A DNA stretch of 64,000 nucleotides from Flagellimonas algicola (GCF_005937185.1 NZ_VCNI01000001.1:1918657-1982656), one strand, 5' to 3'. Counted from the stretch's first letter, positions 1-8,838 are shown. Notes: generated by a model not told the origin, from the letters alone. Program-made: numbers and translations.

Positions 1-1
1 T

Positions 2-352
2 TCCAAGTTTAGCGGGGATAAATATCAGCATAAGTTCATAAATTTCACCTTTGGGAAGAAAATGGGGGTGGACAGACCGCTAAAAGTGATTGAGAAGAAC
101 AAACATGTTAAAGGCCGAAGAAAACAAAACGAACTCTCCCTGGCACTGGACCTGGTTAATTACAACACCGAAAAATACGAACTGGTAGTGTATGATTCTG
201 ATACAGTTTCCAAAACGGATTTTGAAAATTTAAAAGAGGACGAAACCGTAAAGGCCACTTACCTATCGGCCTATAATCCTGAGTTTTGGAAGGGCTACAC
301 CATTATGGAGCCTAATAGGGCCATTAGGGAGTTTGTAGTAGAAGGGGAGTAA
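2..352 (+). CDS. C-terminal fragment of a surface protein (partial, 5' end outside window)
   Basis: Only the 3' end of this gene is present. The frame is open from base 2 and closes at TAA 350-352, giving about 116 residues. The ATG at 62 is internal, since plausible coding sequence continues upstream of it. The tail carries FWKGYTIMEPN followed by AIREF near the C-terminus. I associate such an ending with flavobacterial surface proteins that begin with a carboxypeptidase-D-like regulatory domain, but that domain lies outside the window, so the family is recall rather than proof. No catalytic motif can be read from the fragment. A 266-base non-coding spacer with inverted repeats follows. Confidence 0.6.
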   Translation, partial: SKFSGDKYQHKFINFTFGKKMGVDRPLKVIEKNKHVKGRRKQNELSLALDLVNYNTEKYELVVYDSDTVSKTDFENLKEDETVKATYLSAYNPEFWKGYTIMEPNRAIREFVVEGE

Positions 353-356
353 TTTC

Positions 357-524
357 CACACCTCCGGTTCCAGTATAGCTGGAACCACCTCCCCTTGAAA
401 AGAGAGGAGTTTATTTCAAGATAAATTTTAGTAATACGGCACTATAGTAACGTATTGGCTGCTATTAGGCTCCTCCTTTCTAAAGAGGGGAGGTGTGTTG
501 ATACCCTGTATCAACACGGAGGGG
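357..524. repeat. Composite inverted-repeat spacer element
   Basis: This spacer is built from nested palindromes. CACACCTCC at 357-365 is exactly complementary to GGAGGTGTG at 489-497. AGGGGAGGT at 486-494 is also complementary to ACCTCCCCT at 387-395. Inside or beside these arms lie two perfect hairpins: GGTTCCA/TGGAACC (366-372 and 380-386) and a 10-bp stem with a CCT loop (495-504 and 508-517). No long open frame fits the stretch. It resembles a dispersed intergenic palindromic element or short non-autonomous element, but copy number cannot be seen from one window. Confidence 0.6.
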
Positions 525-618
525 TCATCCGTCAACCCAAAACGTCCATCCATCAATTGGCACCCTCCAATTACAAACCCCTGTTCTTTCTTTATCCCAA
601 ATTTTAAATTCTTAAGTT

Positions 619-1716
619 ATGGGAAAGAAAACCCCACTTTGCTTGTGCCTATTAATTGTAGGCTTTTTGATTTTGTCCTGTCAAGATGAATCTCCTAAGG
701 ACACCGCTGCAGTCAATTTACCTTACATTTCCAGTTTCAGTCCTGCAGAAGGAAAAGCTGGCAAGACCACCGTTAACATAAGTGGTGGAAACTATGGAGT
801 GTCAGCAGAAGAAATCACAGTTAAATTTGAAGGCATTGCCGCTAAAATAAACGCTGTGTCCGAAACCGGAATTGAAGTTATCGTGCCTGAAAATGCAAAG
901 TCAGGACGAATTAGCCTAATTTCAAACAACAATATCAGCTTCTCCACAAAAGACTTCACGGTTATCGAAACACCAGAACCGAAAATCAAAAAATTTGATC
1001 CTGGATTTGGTAGTGTTGGAACCGAAGTCACAGTATATGGAAAGAACTTTGGAAGCACCCTAGAAGAAAATCTGGTAAAATTCAATGGAATTGAAGCCAC
1101 TGTTACCGAAATTACGGATGGGGGTTTAAAAGTGATTGTCCCAGGAGGTGATGTACATGGTCCAATTACCGTAAGGGTTGAAGAAGTAACCGGAACAAGC
1201 TCCTATTATTTTGGTAATGAACTTTCCTTTTCTGGTTTTGAACCAGCTGAGAGTTATGCCGGTCACACCATTACCCTAAATGGAAGTAACTTTCTTTCAA
1301 GTGTACCCATATCTATTTATTTTAATGACCTTAAGGCAAGTATCCAAGGTATAACGGATACTCAAATTGAGGTGGAGGTTCCGCTCAATGTTATGGATGG
1401 ACCAATTACCCTCTCCTCTCCACGGCAGTCCATTGTTAGTGACAAAGATTTCTTAGTGATACCTCCTCCAACCATTTCCCAAATGGACCCTCTTGAGGGG
1501 CCAATAGGTACCAAGGTAACTATTACAGGCACCGATTTTGACCTAGGAGTCATCTCGGTAACCTTCAATGGGGTAGAGGCAGAAGTCACATCTTCATCGG
1601 ATGAACAAATAGAGGTCACGGTTCCAAATGAAGCAACCACTGGATTAATCGAGGTGAGCGTCGGTGGTCAGATTATCCAAAGTGGTGATAATGAATTTGA
1701 GGTTATAGTTCCGTAA
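619..1716 (+). CDS. Lipoprotein with four IPT/TIG immunoglobulin-like repeats
   Basis: A 365-residue exported lipoprotein. The N-terminus has a hydrophobic segment ending in the lipobox LILSC, so Cys21 would be lipidated. The rest is four consecutive IPT/TIG repeats, at about residues 34-115, 120-198, 201-280 and 283-364. Each opens with a phrase like FSPAEGKAG or MDPLEGPIG and contains a VTITGTDF-like strand and a later VTVP strand. Such Ig-like folds serve as rigid spacers or binding modules in surface proteins, including surface glycan-binding proteins of Bacteroidota. No enzymatic domain follows. It has no SusC/SusD partner nearby, so the ligand is unknown. The gene stands alone and ends at a hairpin terminator. 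Confidence 0.88.
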   Translation: MGKKTPLCLCLLIVGFLILSCQDESPKDTAAVNLPYISSFSPAEGKAGKTTVNISGGNYGVSAEEITVKFEGIAAKINAVSETGIEVIVPENAKSGRISLISNNNISFSTKDFTVIETPEPKIKKFDPGFGSVGTEVTVYGKNFGSTLEENLVKFNGIEATVTEITDGGLKVIVPGGDVHGPITVRVEEVTGTSSYYFGNELSFSGFEPAESYAGHTITLNGSNFLSSVPISIYFNDLKASIQGITDTQIEVEVPLNVMDGPITLSSPRQSIVSDKDFLVIPPPTISQMDPLEGPIGTKVTITGTDFDLGVISVTFNGVEAEVTSSSDEQIEVTVPNEATTGLIEVSVGGQIIQSGDNEFEVIVP

Positions 1717-1736
1717 TAGCAGGCTCTGCGTAACTC

Positions 1737-1762
1737 AAGGGCTGCTCAGCGGCCCTTCTTTT
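1737..1762 (+). terminator. Rho-independent terminator after the IPT/TIG lipoprotein gene
   Basis: A 9-bp stem AAGGGCTGC/GCGGCCCTT, with one U-G pair and a TCA loop, lies at 1737-1757. It is followed on the plus strand by CTTTT. It sits 20 bases past the stop of the plus-strand lipoprotein gene and just before the convergent gene's stop. The minus direction has no T-run, so it probably acts only on the plus strand. Confidence 0.7.
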
Positions 1763-1772
1763 AATGGTTTCC

Positions 1773-2693
1773 TTAATCCTTCAAGGTTTTGGATTGCTGC
1801 CTATATTTCCAACTCAACTTCCTAAATTTAATAACATAAATATAGGTGCTTTTCCCTTTTAAGCTGTCACTACTGGTATAGTATAGGTGTTTACCGTCTT
1901 TGGTCAAATAGGGATAAAGGTCACTGCCAGAAGTGTTCAGTTCTACCATGTTTTGAGGTTGTGTCCAAACACTGTCCTTCTTAAAACTAATATAAAGATC
2001 TCCATAGGGCGAAACGTTGGTTTCTCTCTGGGAAGCTTCAAAAATAATCAGGTTACCTTTGTCATTGACTTCCAAGTTCCATTCGCCAAAGGCCGAGTTA
2101 AGCGTGTTTCCCAAGTTCTCAGGAGGTTGAAACGCTCCATTCCGAAACTTGGACATGTACAAATCTCCCTGCCCATACCCACCGGGTCGGTCAGAGGCAA
2201 AATAGAGGTTGCCTTCCCCATCCGTTCGAGGGCTGTATTCCGTTTTTTCAGAGTTTATCGGATAAGGCAGAACCGAAGGTTTCCCCCATCTACCTTTTTC
2301 ATTTCTGGTCACCTTCCAAATATCTGCTGAAGAACTTTGGTCTGTTCCTGGTCTATTGGAAATAAAGAAAATCGTGTTTCCATCTTTGGTCAAGTGTGGG
2401 TCGCTGTCGTCATGGGTTCTGGAAAACGAAGCTAGTTTGGGTGTGGACCATTTACCATTTTTATTTTCTGCATGGTAAATACCACTTTTCATATCCCCAC
2501 TGCCCCATGCTTGTTCACTTCGTGTAAAGTAGATTTCCGTACCGTCTGAAGAAAATGTACACGAATACTCTACGGCATTTGTAGAAATGTTTCCTGGTTC
2601 AAACTTGATAATCTCTTTTGGGTTGGTACATCCTATCCAGACGGATACTCCTAAAACCAACAATGCCGAGCTAAGCTTTCTTGAATTTCCCAT
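1773..2693 (-). CDS. PD40 (WD40-like) beta-propeller lipoprotein
   Basis: A 306-residue exported lipoprotein starting at ATG 2693. A longer reading from a TTG at 2726 is possible, but it adds a charged stretch ahead of a complete signal peptide, so I rejected it. The lipobox is WIGC with Cys22. The body holds at least five PD40/TolB-like blades, seen as FSSDGTEIYFTR, LTKDGNTIFFISNRPG, TDGEGNLYFASDRPGG, NDKGNLIIFEAS and LTKDGKHLYYTSSD. This fold is a non-enzymatic propeller in many flavobacterial envelope proteins. It lacks an OmpA-like peptidoglycan-binding tail. It lies 62 bases downstream of ctlX on the same strand and may be co-transcribed. Its role is not known. Confidence 0.85.
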   Translation of the reverse strand: MGNSRKLSSALLVLGVSVWIGCTNPKEIIKFEPGNISTNAVEYSCTFSSDGTEIYFTRSEQAWGSGDMKSGIYHAENKNGKWSTPKLASFSRTHDDSDPHLTKDGNTIFFISNRPGTDQSSSADIWKVTRNEKGRWGKPSVLPYPINSEKTEYSPRTDGEGNLYFASDRPGGYGQGDLYMSKFRNGAFQPPENLGNTLNSAFGEWNLEVNDKGNLIIFEASQRETNVSPYGDLYISFKKDSVWTQPQNMVELNTSGSDLYPYLTKDGKHLYYTSSDSLKGKSTYIYVIKFRKLSWKYRQQSKTLKD

Positions 2694-2755
2694 ATTGAAC
2701 CCACCCTTATTTGAGGGAACAATCAAGATACGAAATGAACTACTATGCGACTTTC

Positions 2756-3685
2756 TTAATTTTTCGGTAAAAACACTTCTGCCATCATACAGCGGGCAGA
2801 GCCTCCACCGCAGGTTTCAATGGTATCCAAGGAACTATGGATAATAGGGCAGTGCTTTTCTATAGCTGTAATTTGGTCCGGGCGCAAGCTGTTATAAGCT
2901 GCGGAACTCATTACCATATATCGTTGCCCTTCAGCACCAACCACCTGTAACATATTGCCTGCAAATTGGTACATCTGCGCCTCGGTGATGTCAATAATTT
3001 CCTTGCCATCTGCCCTCAGGTGCTCAACCACGCTTTTGCGTTCTTTTTTGTCATCAATGGTATCTAAACAGATAACGGCAAATGTCTCCGCCATGGCCAT
3101 CATTACATTGGTATGGTAAATTGGCAAACGTTTACCATCCACCGTCTGATTCGCTGTAAAGATGACAGGGAAGCAGTCAAAATCTTCACAGAACTCAATA
3201 AATAGCTCTTCATGGGCCCGTTCAGATAAGGCGCAATAAGCTTTTTGATTTACACGATCCTTTAAGATGCTTCCGGTACCCTCCAAAAAAATCCCTTCTT
3301 CCTCAGCAGCGGTGTAATCCATTACGTTATTGATTACAAATCCTTCTGCTTCCAAGATATCAAAAATGTCTTCCCTTCGTTCTTTCCTTCGGTTTTCGGC
3401 AAACATCGGATATACACATACGGTACCGCTGGCATGGAAGGATATCCAGTTGTTCGGAAAAATGGAATCTGGGGTATCCGGTTCCTTGGTATCTTCTATG
3501 ACAACCACGCGAACCCCGTGACCCCTTAGCTTGGTCACAAAGGCATCAAACTCCTGCTGGGCCATGGTATTGATTTCGGTTGCTGTGAGCTTGGGTTGCT
3601 CCTGAAAATAGTTGTTAACGGCCGTTTGCTCATTCATTCTGAAGTTCACTGGCCGGACCATTAAAATGGTATTGGTAATCTGCAT
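2756..3685 (-). CDS. ctlX: Citrulline utilization hydrolase CtlX (amidinotransferase/ADI fold)
   Basis: A 309-residue cytoplasmic enzyme of the guanidino-modifying (pentein) superfamily, matching the CtlX type linked to citrulline use in Bacteroidota. Visible landmarks are PDSIFPNNW (residues 72-80) with an active-site Asp, His191 in IYHTNVMM, and the C-terminal GGGSARCMMAEVF with the expected nucleophile Cys299. Length and ends fit the family. The neighbouring deiminase-like gene at 5713-6627 is a second pentein, so the region plausibly handles arginine/citrulline nitrogen. The intervening FAD oxidoreductase may be a passenger. The gene is separated from the oxidoreductase by 94 bases. Confidence 0.9.
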   Translation of the reverse strand: MQITNTILMVRPVNFRMNEQTAVNNYFQEQPKLTATEINTMAQQEFDAFVTKLRGHGVRVVVIEDTKEPDTPDSIFPNNWISFHASGTVCVYPMFAENRRKERREDIFDILEAEGFVINNVMDYTAAEEEGIFLEGTGSILKDRVNQKAYCALSERAHEELFIEFCEDFDCFPVIFTANQTVDGKRLPIYHTNVMMAMAETFAVICLDTIDDKKERKSVVEHLRADGKEIIDITEAQMYQFAGNMLQVVGAEGQRYMVMSSAAYNSLRPDQITAIEKHCPIIHSSLDTIETCGGGSARCMMAEVFLPKN

Positions 3686-3779
3686 TGCTCGCTTATCTTT
3701 TTCTTTTTATTTGCGAGGGTAAATATACGTGCAATTGGAACAATTTTAGCTAAGAAAAAATACCAAAAAGAGCTTTTTT

Positions 3780-5624
3780 TTAGTTGAAATTTCCGTGGAA
3801 ATCCACCTCAAGCCCGAAGGGGTTTAACAGCTTGTCTATCAAAACACTAACTGTACGTCGGTCAAGCTGTAAAGATGCAGAAAATGGGGTTCCAATGCCT
3901 TCTGAACCCCAAATTTCCCTAATAACATCCAAAGTGATCTCCGAATCAATTTTGTTTAACGATATTGCCAAGAACTGTGGCGTAACCCCTACGCCTGAGA
4001 CATGCTCATTTTTTAACTTCGGATATAGGGGCAACAGGCCCTTTTTCAATTCAAATTCCGAGACAATCCTTTCAGGATAAAACCAGGTCTCGTTGGCCCA
4101 TTTATAGGGTATCCCATATCCTTGGAGAATCCCAGTAGCTCCTATTCGCTGCATGGCTCCAAAGGCCTTGTCATCTGGTGGAACATCCACAAATGGCATG
4201 ATAAAGGCCCTGCTCTCCAAAAGCGCCTGTTGCACTTTCCTGATAGACACTTCGGAAGTATTCTTTTGCTCCTTTACCGCAATAGCTGCTATTGTTCCAG
4301 CAGCCTGTCCAATACCCAAGACCACCGGTTGCAAACGGGTGGTCCCGTTGACTATGTTTGACACACCGATATTTTTATCCGAAACCAAAAAGTTATCTAC
4401 CTGTTCAGGAATCAAACTACCCATTGGAATGGAGTACGACGGAACCTTGATGTTGATAAATTCGATTTTTGGAGTATCCGAGTTCTTGTCATGATGATGG
4501 TCAATGGGGTAATCTCCCACGGCCACACCGGTTCTGTAGAGTTTAAAATCATACGGCCGTTCCAAATGATCCACGACCAGAAATGTTTTTCCTTTGGCTC
4601 GTCTCCCCTCACGATGATATGGAATCATGGGGAAACTGTCTTTTGTAGGAAATTCATTGGCCAATCTTAAATTGTTATATCCCAAATCATTCTGAATATA
4701 GTACACAAATCCTTGGGTAAAGTCTTTTGCTTGCTTCAATGCCTCTTCTTGCTGGGCTTGAGTCATTTCTGGCCAATCCACAAAAAAGTCGTTCCCGCAA
4801 TTGGGCCAATTGATCATGTATTTGTCGTTGGGCAATTTCCCATAGGTCAGCATTTGATCACAATCCGCTACGGAACCGAACATTTCACCTCCCTCGCGCT
4901 TGCAGGCACAGGCATAGGCATTAGGGTTGTAGTCTTTTGGTCTTCTAACGAGGCCCTTGCGATTTTTTTCATCCCCAACATCCTTTAGGATGGCTACGTA
5001 GGTTAAATCCTGTACTATGGAATTGGCACTTTCAGGTGCTTCCTTTTCCCCAGTATCCGCTTTGGAATCCATTCCCAAACGAAAATTGGCCCCAACCAAG
5101 GGTAGCAGTTCCCCTGTTTCGGTAGCATCAATTAGAATGGAAGCTTCGGTAGAAAATGATTTGCCCTTCTTCTTATACTGCACCAACCACTTGCCATCCA
5201 ATTTTTCCACACTATCGAATTTAGCTTGGTACTCAACATCCAGATTGTCAAGGTTGGCCATTTCTGTCAAAATCGCCATGCCTACAGAAGGCTCAAAAAG
5301 GGTATGGCTGACCCATCCTGTCGCGACAGCCTTGGGTCCACCATAATGATCATATAGTTTTTGGCGGAATTCACCCCAAATCCCTGACGGCATTTTGTGA
5401 TTACCGTCTATCGCGGACACCCCAGCCGCAGTGAGCATTCCTCCCAACCATGCGGTTTTTTCAATGATCTGAACCTTGGCACCCATGCGTGCGGCTTGAA
5501 TACCTGCAGACGTGCCACCGGCACCTCCACCGATAATTACAATTTCAACCTCGCTTTGAGAGTAGGCGACTAGCGAAAGTAAAGAACAAATTAAAAAATA
5601 GGATGTTCTAACAAATTTGGTCAT
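3780..5624 (-). CDS. Secreted FAD-dependent oxidoreductase with SLH-like C-terminal region
   Basis: A 614-residue protein with a signal peptide (residues 1-22, ending AYS-Q). An FAD-binding Rossmann motif IIGGGAGGTSAG (about 30-41) follows, in the PF12831-type FAD_oxidored family. Many Bacteroidota copies of this family are exported and of unknown substrate; some are labelled xanthan lyase without good evidence. From about residue 484 the sequence changes character: GAMQRIGATGILQGYG followed by FYPERIVSEFELKKGL looks like an S-layer-homology-type repeat, with a second trace near 570-604. The gene lies between two pentein enzymes on the same strand, with 94 and 88 base gaps. Substrate and partner are unknown. 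Confidence 0.8.
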   Translation of the reverse strand: MTKFVRTSYFLICSLLSLVAYSQSEVEIVIIGGGAGGTSAGIQAARMGAKVQIIEKTAWLGGMLTAAGVSAIDGNHKMPSGIWGEFRQKLYDHYGGPKAVATGWVSHTLFEPSVGMAILTEMANLDNLDVEYQAKFDSVEKLDGKWLVQYKKKGKSFSTEASILIDATETGELLPLVGANFRLGMDSKADTGEKEAPESANSIVQDLTYVAILKDVGDEKNRKGLVRRPKDYNPNAYACACKREGGEMFGSVADCDQMLTYGKLPNDKYMINWPNCGNDFFVDWPEMTQAQQEEALKQAKDFTQGFVYYIQNDLGYNNLRLANEFPTKDSFPMIPYHREGRRAKGKTFLVVDHLERPYDFKLYRTGVAVGDYPIDHHHDKNSDTPKIEFINIKVPSYSIPMGSLIPEQVDNFLVSDKNIGVSNIVNGTTRLQPVVLGIGQAAGTIAAIAVKEQKNTSEVSIRKVQQALLESRAFIMPFVDVPPDDKAFGAMQRIGATGILQGYGIPYKWANETWFYPERIVSEFELKKGLLPLYPKLKNEHVSGVGVTPQFLAISLNKIDSEITLDVIREIWGSEGIGTPFSASLQLDRRTVSVLIDKLLNPFGLEVDFHGNFN

Positions 5625-5712
5625 ATCTCAAAACTACAGAAATTCTCTTCTACAAATTCAAGATTGCAGACCGAATATCGGTATACAGAAAAAGTTAAAA
5701 ATTAGCTCCCGT

Positions 5713-6627
5713 TCAGTCTCTGATCAACGGCATAGTACTACAACGCAGCAGTCCTTCCTGTTTGGCTATCTCTGCATAAGGAATTTCCTCAACTGTGAAA
5801 CCTTGCTTGCGTAACCAGTTGTTTAAGCGGGTAAAGTTTTGTTCGGAAACCACAACCTCAGGGGAAATGGAAAATACATTGCTGTACATTTGATACATTT
5901 CTTCTTTTGTAATTTCAAAAATGTTCTCTTTTCCAAAATAATCCACCAACCAATGGTACTCTTCTTCCACCAAAAAACCGTTTTTGTGCAGAATGGCCTT
6001 GTCCTTGCCCACGGGTTGAAAACAGCAATCCAAATGCAAAGCATTCTCTTTGGCATTGGTATTGGATTTCCGTAACTCAAATGGCTTGACCTTTTTATGG
6101 GGAAATTGTGCTTTTAGAAATTCCACGGCCTCTTTGTTTGTCCGAGCCGTGATAAAATCAGGATAATCTGTACCTGTATATGTCCCTACTAAAATATAGT
6201 CATTCCAGGGCATCACATCCCCTCCTTCAATATGCACTTCTTGGGGAGGTCTAATAATTTTATTCGGATCTATTTTTTCAAGTACTCCGTGAATGGCCTC
6301 AAATTCGCGTTCGCGATCTGGAAGAATATTGGAATGAAATAATTTATCTTCTATAACAAAGGCAATGTCCCTTGAGAATATTTGGTTACAATCTATCAGC
6401 ACATCCGGTCTGTAAACGGTAACGCCATGTTTTTGGAACACTTGGGCAAAAGCATCCATTTCCTTGACCATATCCGCTTCGGTTGGATAGGTTCCTGCCA
6501 AAATGTGTTCCAATGATTTTGGGTCATAAGCTTCTTCCGGTTTGGGTACAGGGCCACAGCTTTCGGCCGTACCCAAGATAACTGCCTTTAATGGGCTGGT
6601 TTCGTTTTCAATATGCAATTGCATCAT
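5713..6627 (-). CDS. Arginine deiminase / dimethylargininase-family hydrolase
   Basis: A 304-residue pentein-fold hydrolase that would act on arginine or a methylated or otherwise modified arginine to give citrulline. Key features are FSRDIAF (Arg86-Asp87), EGGD (134-137), His198 in ENALHLDCC, and Cys296 in LLRCSTMPL close to the C-terminus. This Cys-His-acid layout is typical of the family. Two adjacent ATGs (6627 and 6624) are the likely start; a TTG at 6648 is less likely. The pairing with ctlX downstream suggests arginine-to-citrulline-to-ornithine catabolism, which is inference. Substrate choice between arginine, dimethylarginine and others cannot be read from sequence. Confidence 0.85.
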   Translation of the reverse strand: MMQLHIENETSPLKAVILGTAESCGPVPKPEEAYDPKSLEHILAGTYPTEADMVKEMDAFAQVFQKHGVTVYRPDVLIDCNQIFSRDIAFVIEDKLFHSNILPDREREFEAIHGVLEKIDPNKIIRPPQEVHIEGGDVMPWNDYILVGTYTGTDYPDFITARTNKEAVEFLKAQFPHKKVKPFELRKSNTNAKENALHLDCCFQPVGKDKAILHKNGFLVEEEYHWLVDYFGKENIFEITKEEMYQMYSNVFSISPEVVVSEQNFTRLNNWLRKQGFTVEEIPYAEIAKQEGLLRCSTMPLIRD

Positions 6628-6684
6628 AGTTTCAATTTTCAATTCCAAAAGGATGCGTCACTATCCGTATTGGGAGGAAATCCT

Positions 6685-6717
6685 CAAAAATACTATGGCA
6701 AAACTAGTGCTTTGCAA
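6685..6717 (-). promoter_or_regulatory. Candidate promoter of the arginine-deiminase-like gene
   Basis: On the minus strand, TTG (6717-6715) is followed after 22 bases by TATTTTTG (6692-6685). This fits the Bacteroidota pattern TTG-N17-23-TAnnTTTG, at the long end of spacing. Transcription would start near 6678, leaving a leader of about 50 bases. A second -7-like box, TAGTTTTG at 6706-6699, has no TTG at proper distance. The rest of the 288-base divergent spacer (6628-6915) shows nothing else I can name. Confidence 0.42.
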
Positions 6718-6915
6718 GTGATTTTCCACCTCACGAAATAGAAAATGTCATTGTTGGATAGGGGGTTTTTGGAACAATAAATGTCAAATCCCCCAATATG
6801 ATTTAACTTATTGATTATCAATATATTAAATTTGATTTATTTTTAAAAAATACTGTTCAAACCTGCCAAAAATACTTGGGATAATACTAACTTTAAATGA
6901 AGATACTGTCCTTGG

Positions 6916-7383
6916 ATGAAAAAGATTGTTCCATTCATCGGTTTTATAGCAGTGGTGAGCCTTGGTTTGGCCTCCTTAAGCATTTTCCCCGAAAAAGTTT
7001 CCCTCCCAATTACTTTTGGGGGTCCGGCTCCCAATGCCCCTGACCAATCCACCAAATATTCCGATTGTATTGATTCGCTAGACTTATCCAAGCATTTAAC
7101 AAAGCAACCTCAATCAAATTCAGAGGGTTCTTCGTCATTTGAAGGGATGGACACCTCCTTAAAAAAATACAGCCAATCCATGGACTCTGTAGTAAACAAT
7201 CTTACCGCTTTGGAAGCCCATCAGTTTTTGCATGCTGCCTATAAAAAATATAAGAATACCCTGCAATCCGATTCTCTATCTGAAGCAAAGTCCTATTATC
7301 TTTTGGGTGCCATGCAAATTTGTTACCAACTGGATAAATCCTTAAATCTTACTTCAGATACCCAGGAAAAAAATGCCAAATAA
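6916..7383 (+). CDS. Small exported or membrane-anchored protein of unknown function
   Basis: A 155-residue protein I do not recognise. It starts at ATG 6916 with a hydrophobic N-terminal segment (about residues 4-24) that could be a signal anchor or signal peptide; there is no lipobox Cys at its end. The remainder is polar, with Ser/Thr-rich stretches and a probably helical C-terminal half containing LEAHQFLHAAYKKYKNTL. No known catalytic motif is visible. It is the only plus-strand gene between the deiminase and gltA and is convergent with gltA. The two share the hairpin just after its stop. Confidence 0.7.
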   Translation: MKKIVPFIGFIAVVSLGLASLSIFPEKVSLPITFGGPAPNAPDQSTKYSDCIDSLDLSKHLTKQPQSNSEGSSSFEGMDTSLKKYSQSMDSVVNNLTALEAHQFLHAAYKKYKNTLQSDSLSEAKSYYLLGAMQICYQLDKSLNLTSDTQEKNAK

Positions 7384-7407
7384 AAAGGCGACCTCAAAGT
7401 CGCCTCT
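7384..7407 (-). terminator. Terminator of gltA, possibly bidirectional
   Basis: A 7-bp stem AGGCGAC/GTCGCCT (7386-7392 and 7399-7405) with a 6-base loop. Read on the minus strand it is followed directly by TTTTTA, a good terminator for gltA. On the plus strand only a distant CTTTT follows, so action on the small plus-strand gene is weaker. Confidence 0.72.
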
Positions 7408-7431
7408 CCATCTTTTGATATGTACACTATA

Positions 7432-8715
7432 TTATCTTTTGGCTACAGAGACAAAGGGTCTATGATTTTCGCCAATATAAATCTGTCTAGGACGTCCTAT
7501 GGGCTCTCCACGTAGACGCATTTCCCTCCATTGTGCAATCCATCCCGGTAATCTTCCCAAAGCAAACATTACGGTAAACATTTCGGTAGGAATTCCTAGG
7601 GCCCTATAGATTATTCCAGAGTAAAAGTCCACATTTGGATATAACTTGCGTTTTACGAAGTACTCATCTTCCAAGGCTTCTTTTTCCAAGCCCTTGGCGA
7701 TATCCAAAATGGGATCATCAATACCCAAATTGCCCAAAACCTCATCCGCAGCCTTTTTAATGATTTTGGCTCTTGGATCAAAGTTTTTATATACTCTGTG
7801 ACCGAAGCCCATCAAACGGAAAGGATCATTTTTATCCTTGGCCTTGGCCATATATTTTTTGGTATCCCCGCCATCTTCCTGAATGGCCTCCAACATCTCC
7901 AAAACTGCCTGGTTGGCACCTCCGTGCAAGGGACCCCAAAGGGCAGAAATTCCCGCAGAAAGGGATGCAAACAATCCCGCATGGGACGAACCAACTATCC
8001 GAACCGTGGAAGTGGAACAGTTCTGCTCATGATCTGCATGCAATATGAGCAGTTTATCCAAAGCATCAATGGCTATACCATCCCTTTTGTATTCTTGGCT
8101 AGGTTTCTTGAACATCATTTTATGGATGTTCTCGACATAACCCAAGCTATCATCCCCATAATCCAATGGCAATCCTTTCTTCTTTCGTTGGGTCCAAGCT
8201 ACCAATACTGGAAATTTGGCCAAAATGCGTACAATAGAGTGATACATTGCCTTCTCTGATGAAACATCAACTGAAGTGGGATTAAATGCCACCAAAGCAC
8301 TGGTTAATGAAGAAAGCACGCCCATGGGGTGCGCAGATTTTGGAAAAGCGTCCAAAATCTTTTTCATTTCCTCATCCACATGGGACTCCTCCTTAATATC
8401 GTTATGGAATGTCTCCAGTTGTTCCTTGTTGGGAAGTTCTCCAAAAATCAGAAGGTATGCCACTTCCAAAAAATCAGCTTTTTCGGCCAGATCTTCGATA
8501 GAATATCCTCTATAGCGTAAAACTCCCTTTTCCCCATCCAAAAAGGTAATAGCACTTTCACAGGAACCGGTATTCTTATATCCCGGGTCTATGGTTACTA
8601 TTCCGCTAGTGCCACGAAGGGTTTTGATATCAATAGCGTGCTCATTTTCAGAGCCTTTGATAACTGGAAATTCGTATTTCTCACCTGCATATTCGAGTAT
8701 TGCTTTGTCCGACAT
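7432..8715 (-). CDS. gltA: Citrate synthase
   Basis: A 427-residue citrate synthase of the long bacterial type, condensing acetyl-CoA and oxaloacetate at the entry to the TCA cycle. Clear motifs are LHADHEQNCSTSTVR, WGPLHGGANQAVL (catalytic His) and MGFGHRVYKNFDPRA (second His). An N-terminal domain of about 60 residues before FLDGEKGVLRYRGYSI is usual for the allosteric Gram-negative form. It starts at ATG 8715. It follows the glgA-like gene on the same strand after a 123-base gap that contains three GCGC repeats but no promoter I can defend. It ends at a strong hairpin. Confidence 0.98.
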   Translation of the reverse strand: MSDKAILEYAGEKYEFPVIKGSENEHAIDIKTLRGTSGIVTIDPGYKNTGSCESAITFLDGEKGVLRYRGYSIEDLAEKADFLEVAYLLIFGELPNKEQLETFHNDIKEESHVDEEMKKILDAFPKSAHPMGVLSSLTSALVAFNPTSVDVSSEKAMYHSIVRILAKFPVLVAWTQRKKKGLPLDYGDDSLGYVENIHKMMFKKPSQEYKRDGIAIDALDKLLILHADHEQNCSTSTVRIVGSSHAGLFASLSAGISALWGPLHGGANQAVLEMLEAIQEDGGDTKKYMAKAKDKNDPFRLMGFGHRVYKNFDPRAKIIKKAADEVLGNLGIDDPILDIAKGLEKEALEDEYFVKRKLYPNVDFYSGIIYRALGIPTEMFTVMFALGRLPGWIAQWREMRLRGEPIGRPRQIYIGENHRPFVSVAKR

Positions 8716-8838
8716 TTTAACTGATAAAGGATTAATAAAACAGAAGGTGAAAATTACGAAAAAGCGCAGCCATTAACAATTTCTGAGCGCCCTTTCTAGG
8801 TGCGCAAAAACACAAATAAATGTTAAGTTTCCAACAGC

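Noticed and set aside
495..689. 64-codon plus-strand frame overlapping the palindromic spacer and the start of the IPT/TIG gene
   Set aside because: It overlaps a well-supported lipoprotein start in another frame and its sequence looks non-coding.
5629..5636. TAGTTTTG promoter-like box on the minus strand, five bases from the FAD oxidoreductase ATG
   Set aside because: It would place the transcript start at or inside the start codon and the TTG is only 16 bases away; likely chance in A/T-rich sequence.
8761..8816. GCGC repeats between gltA and the glgA-like gene as a terminator
   Set aside because: Pairing options are ambiguous, loops are long and no T-run follows in either direction.
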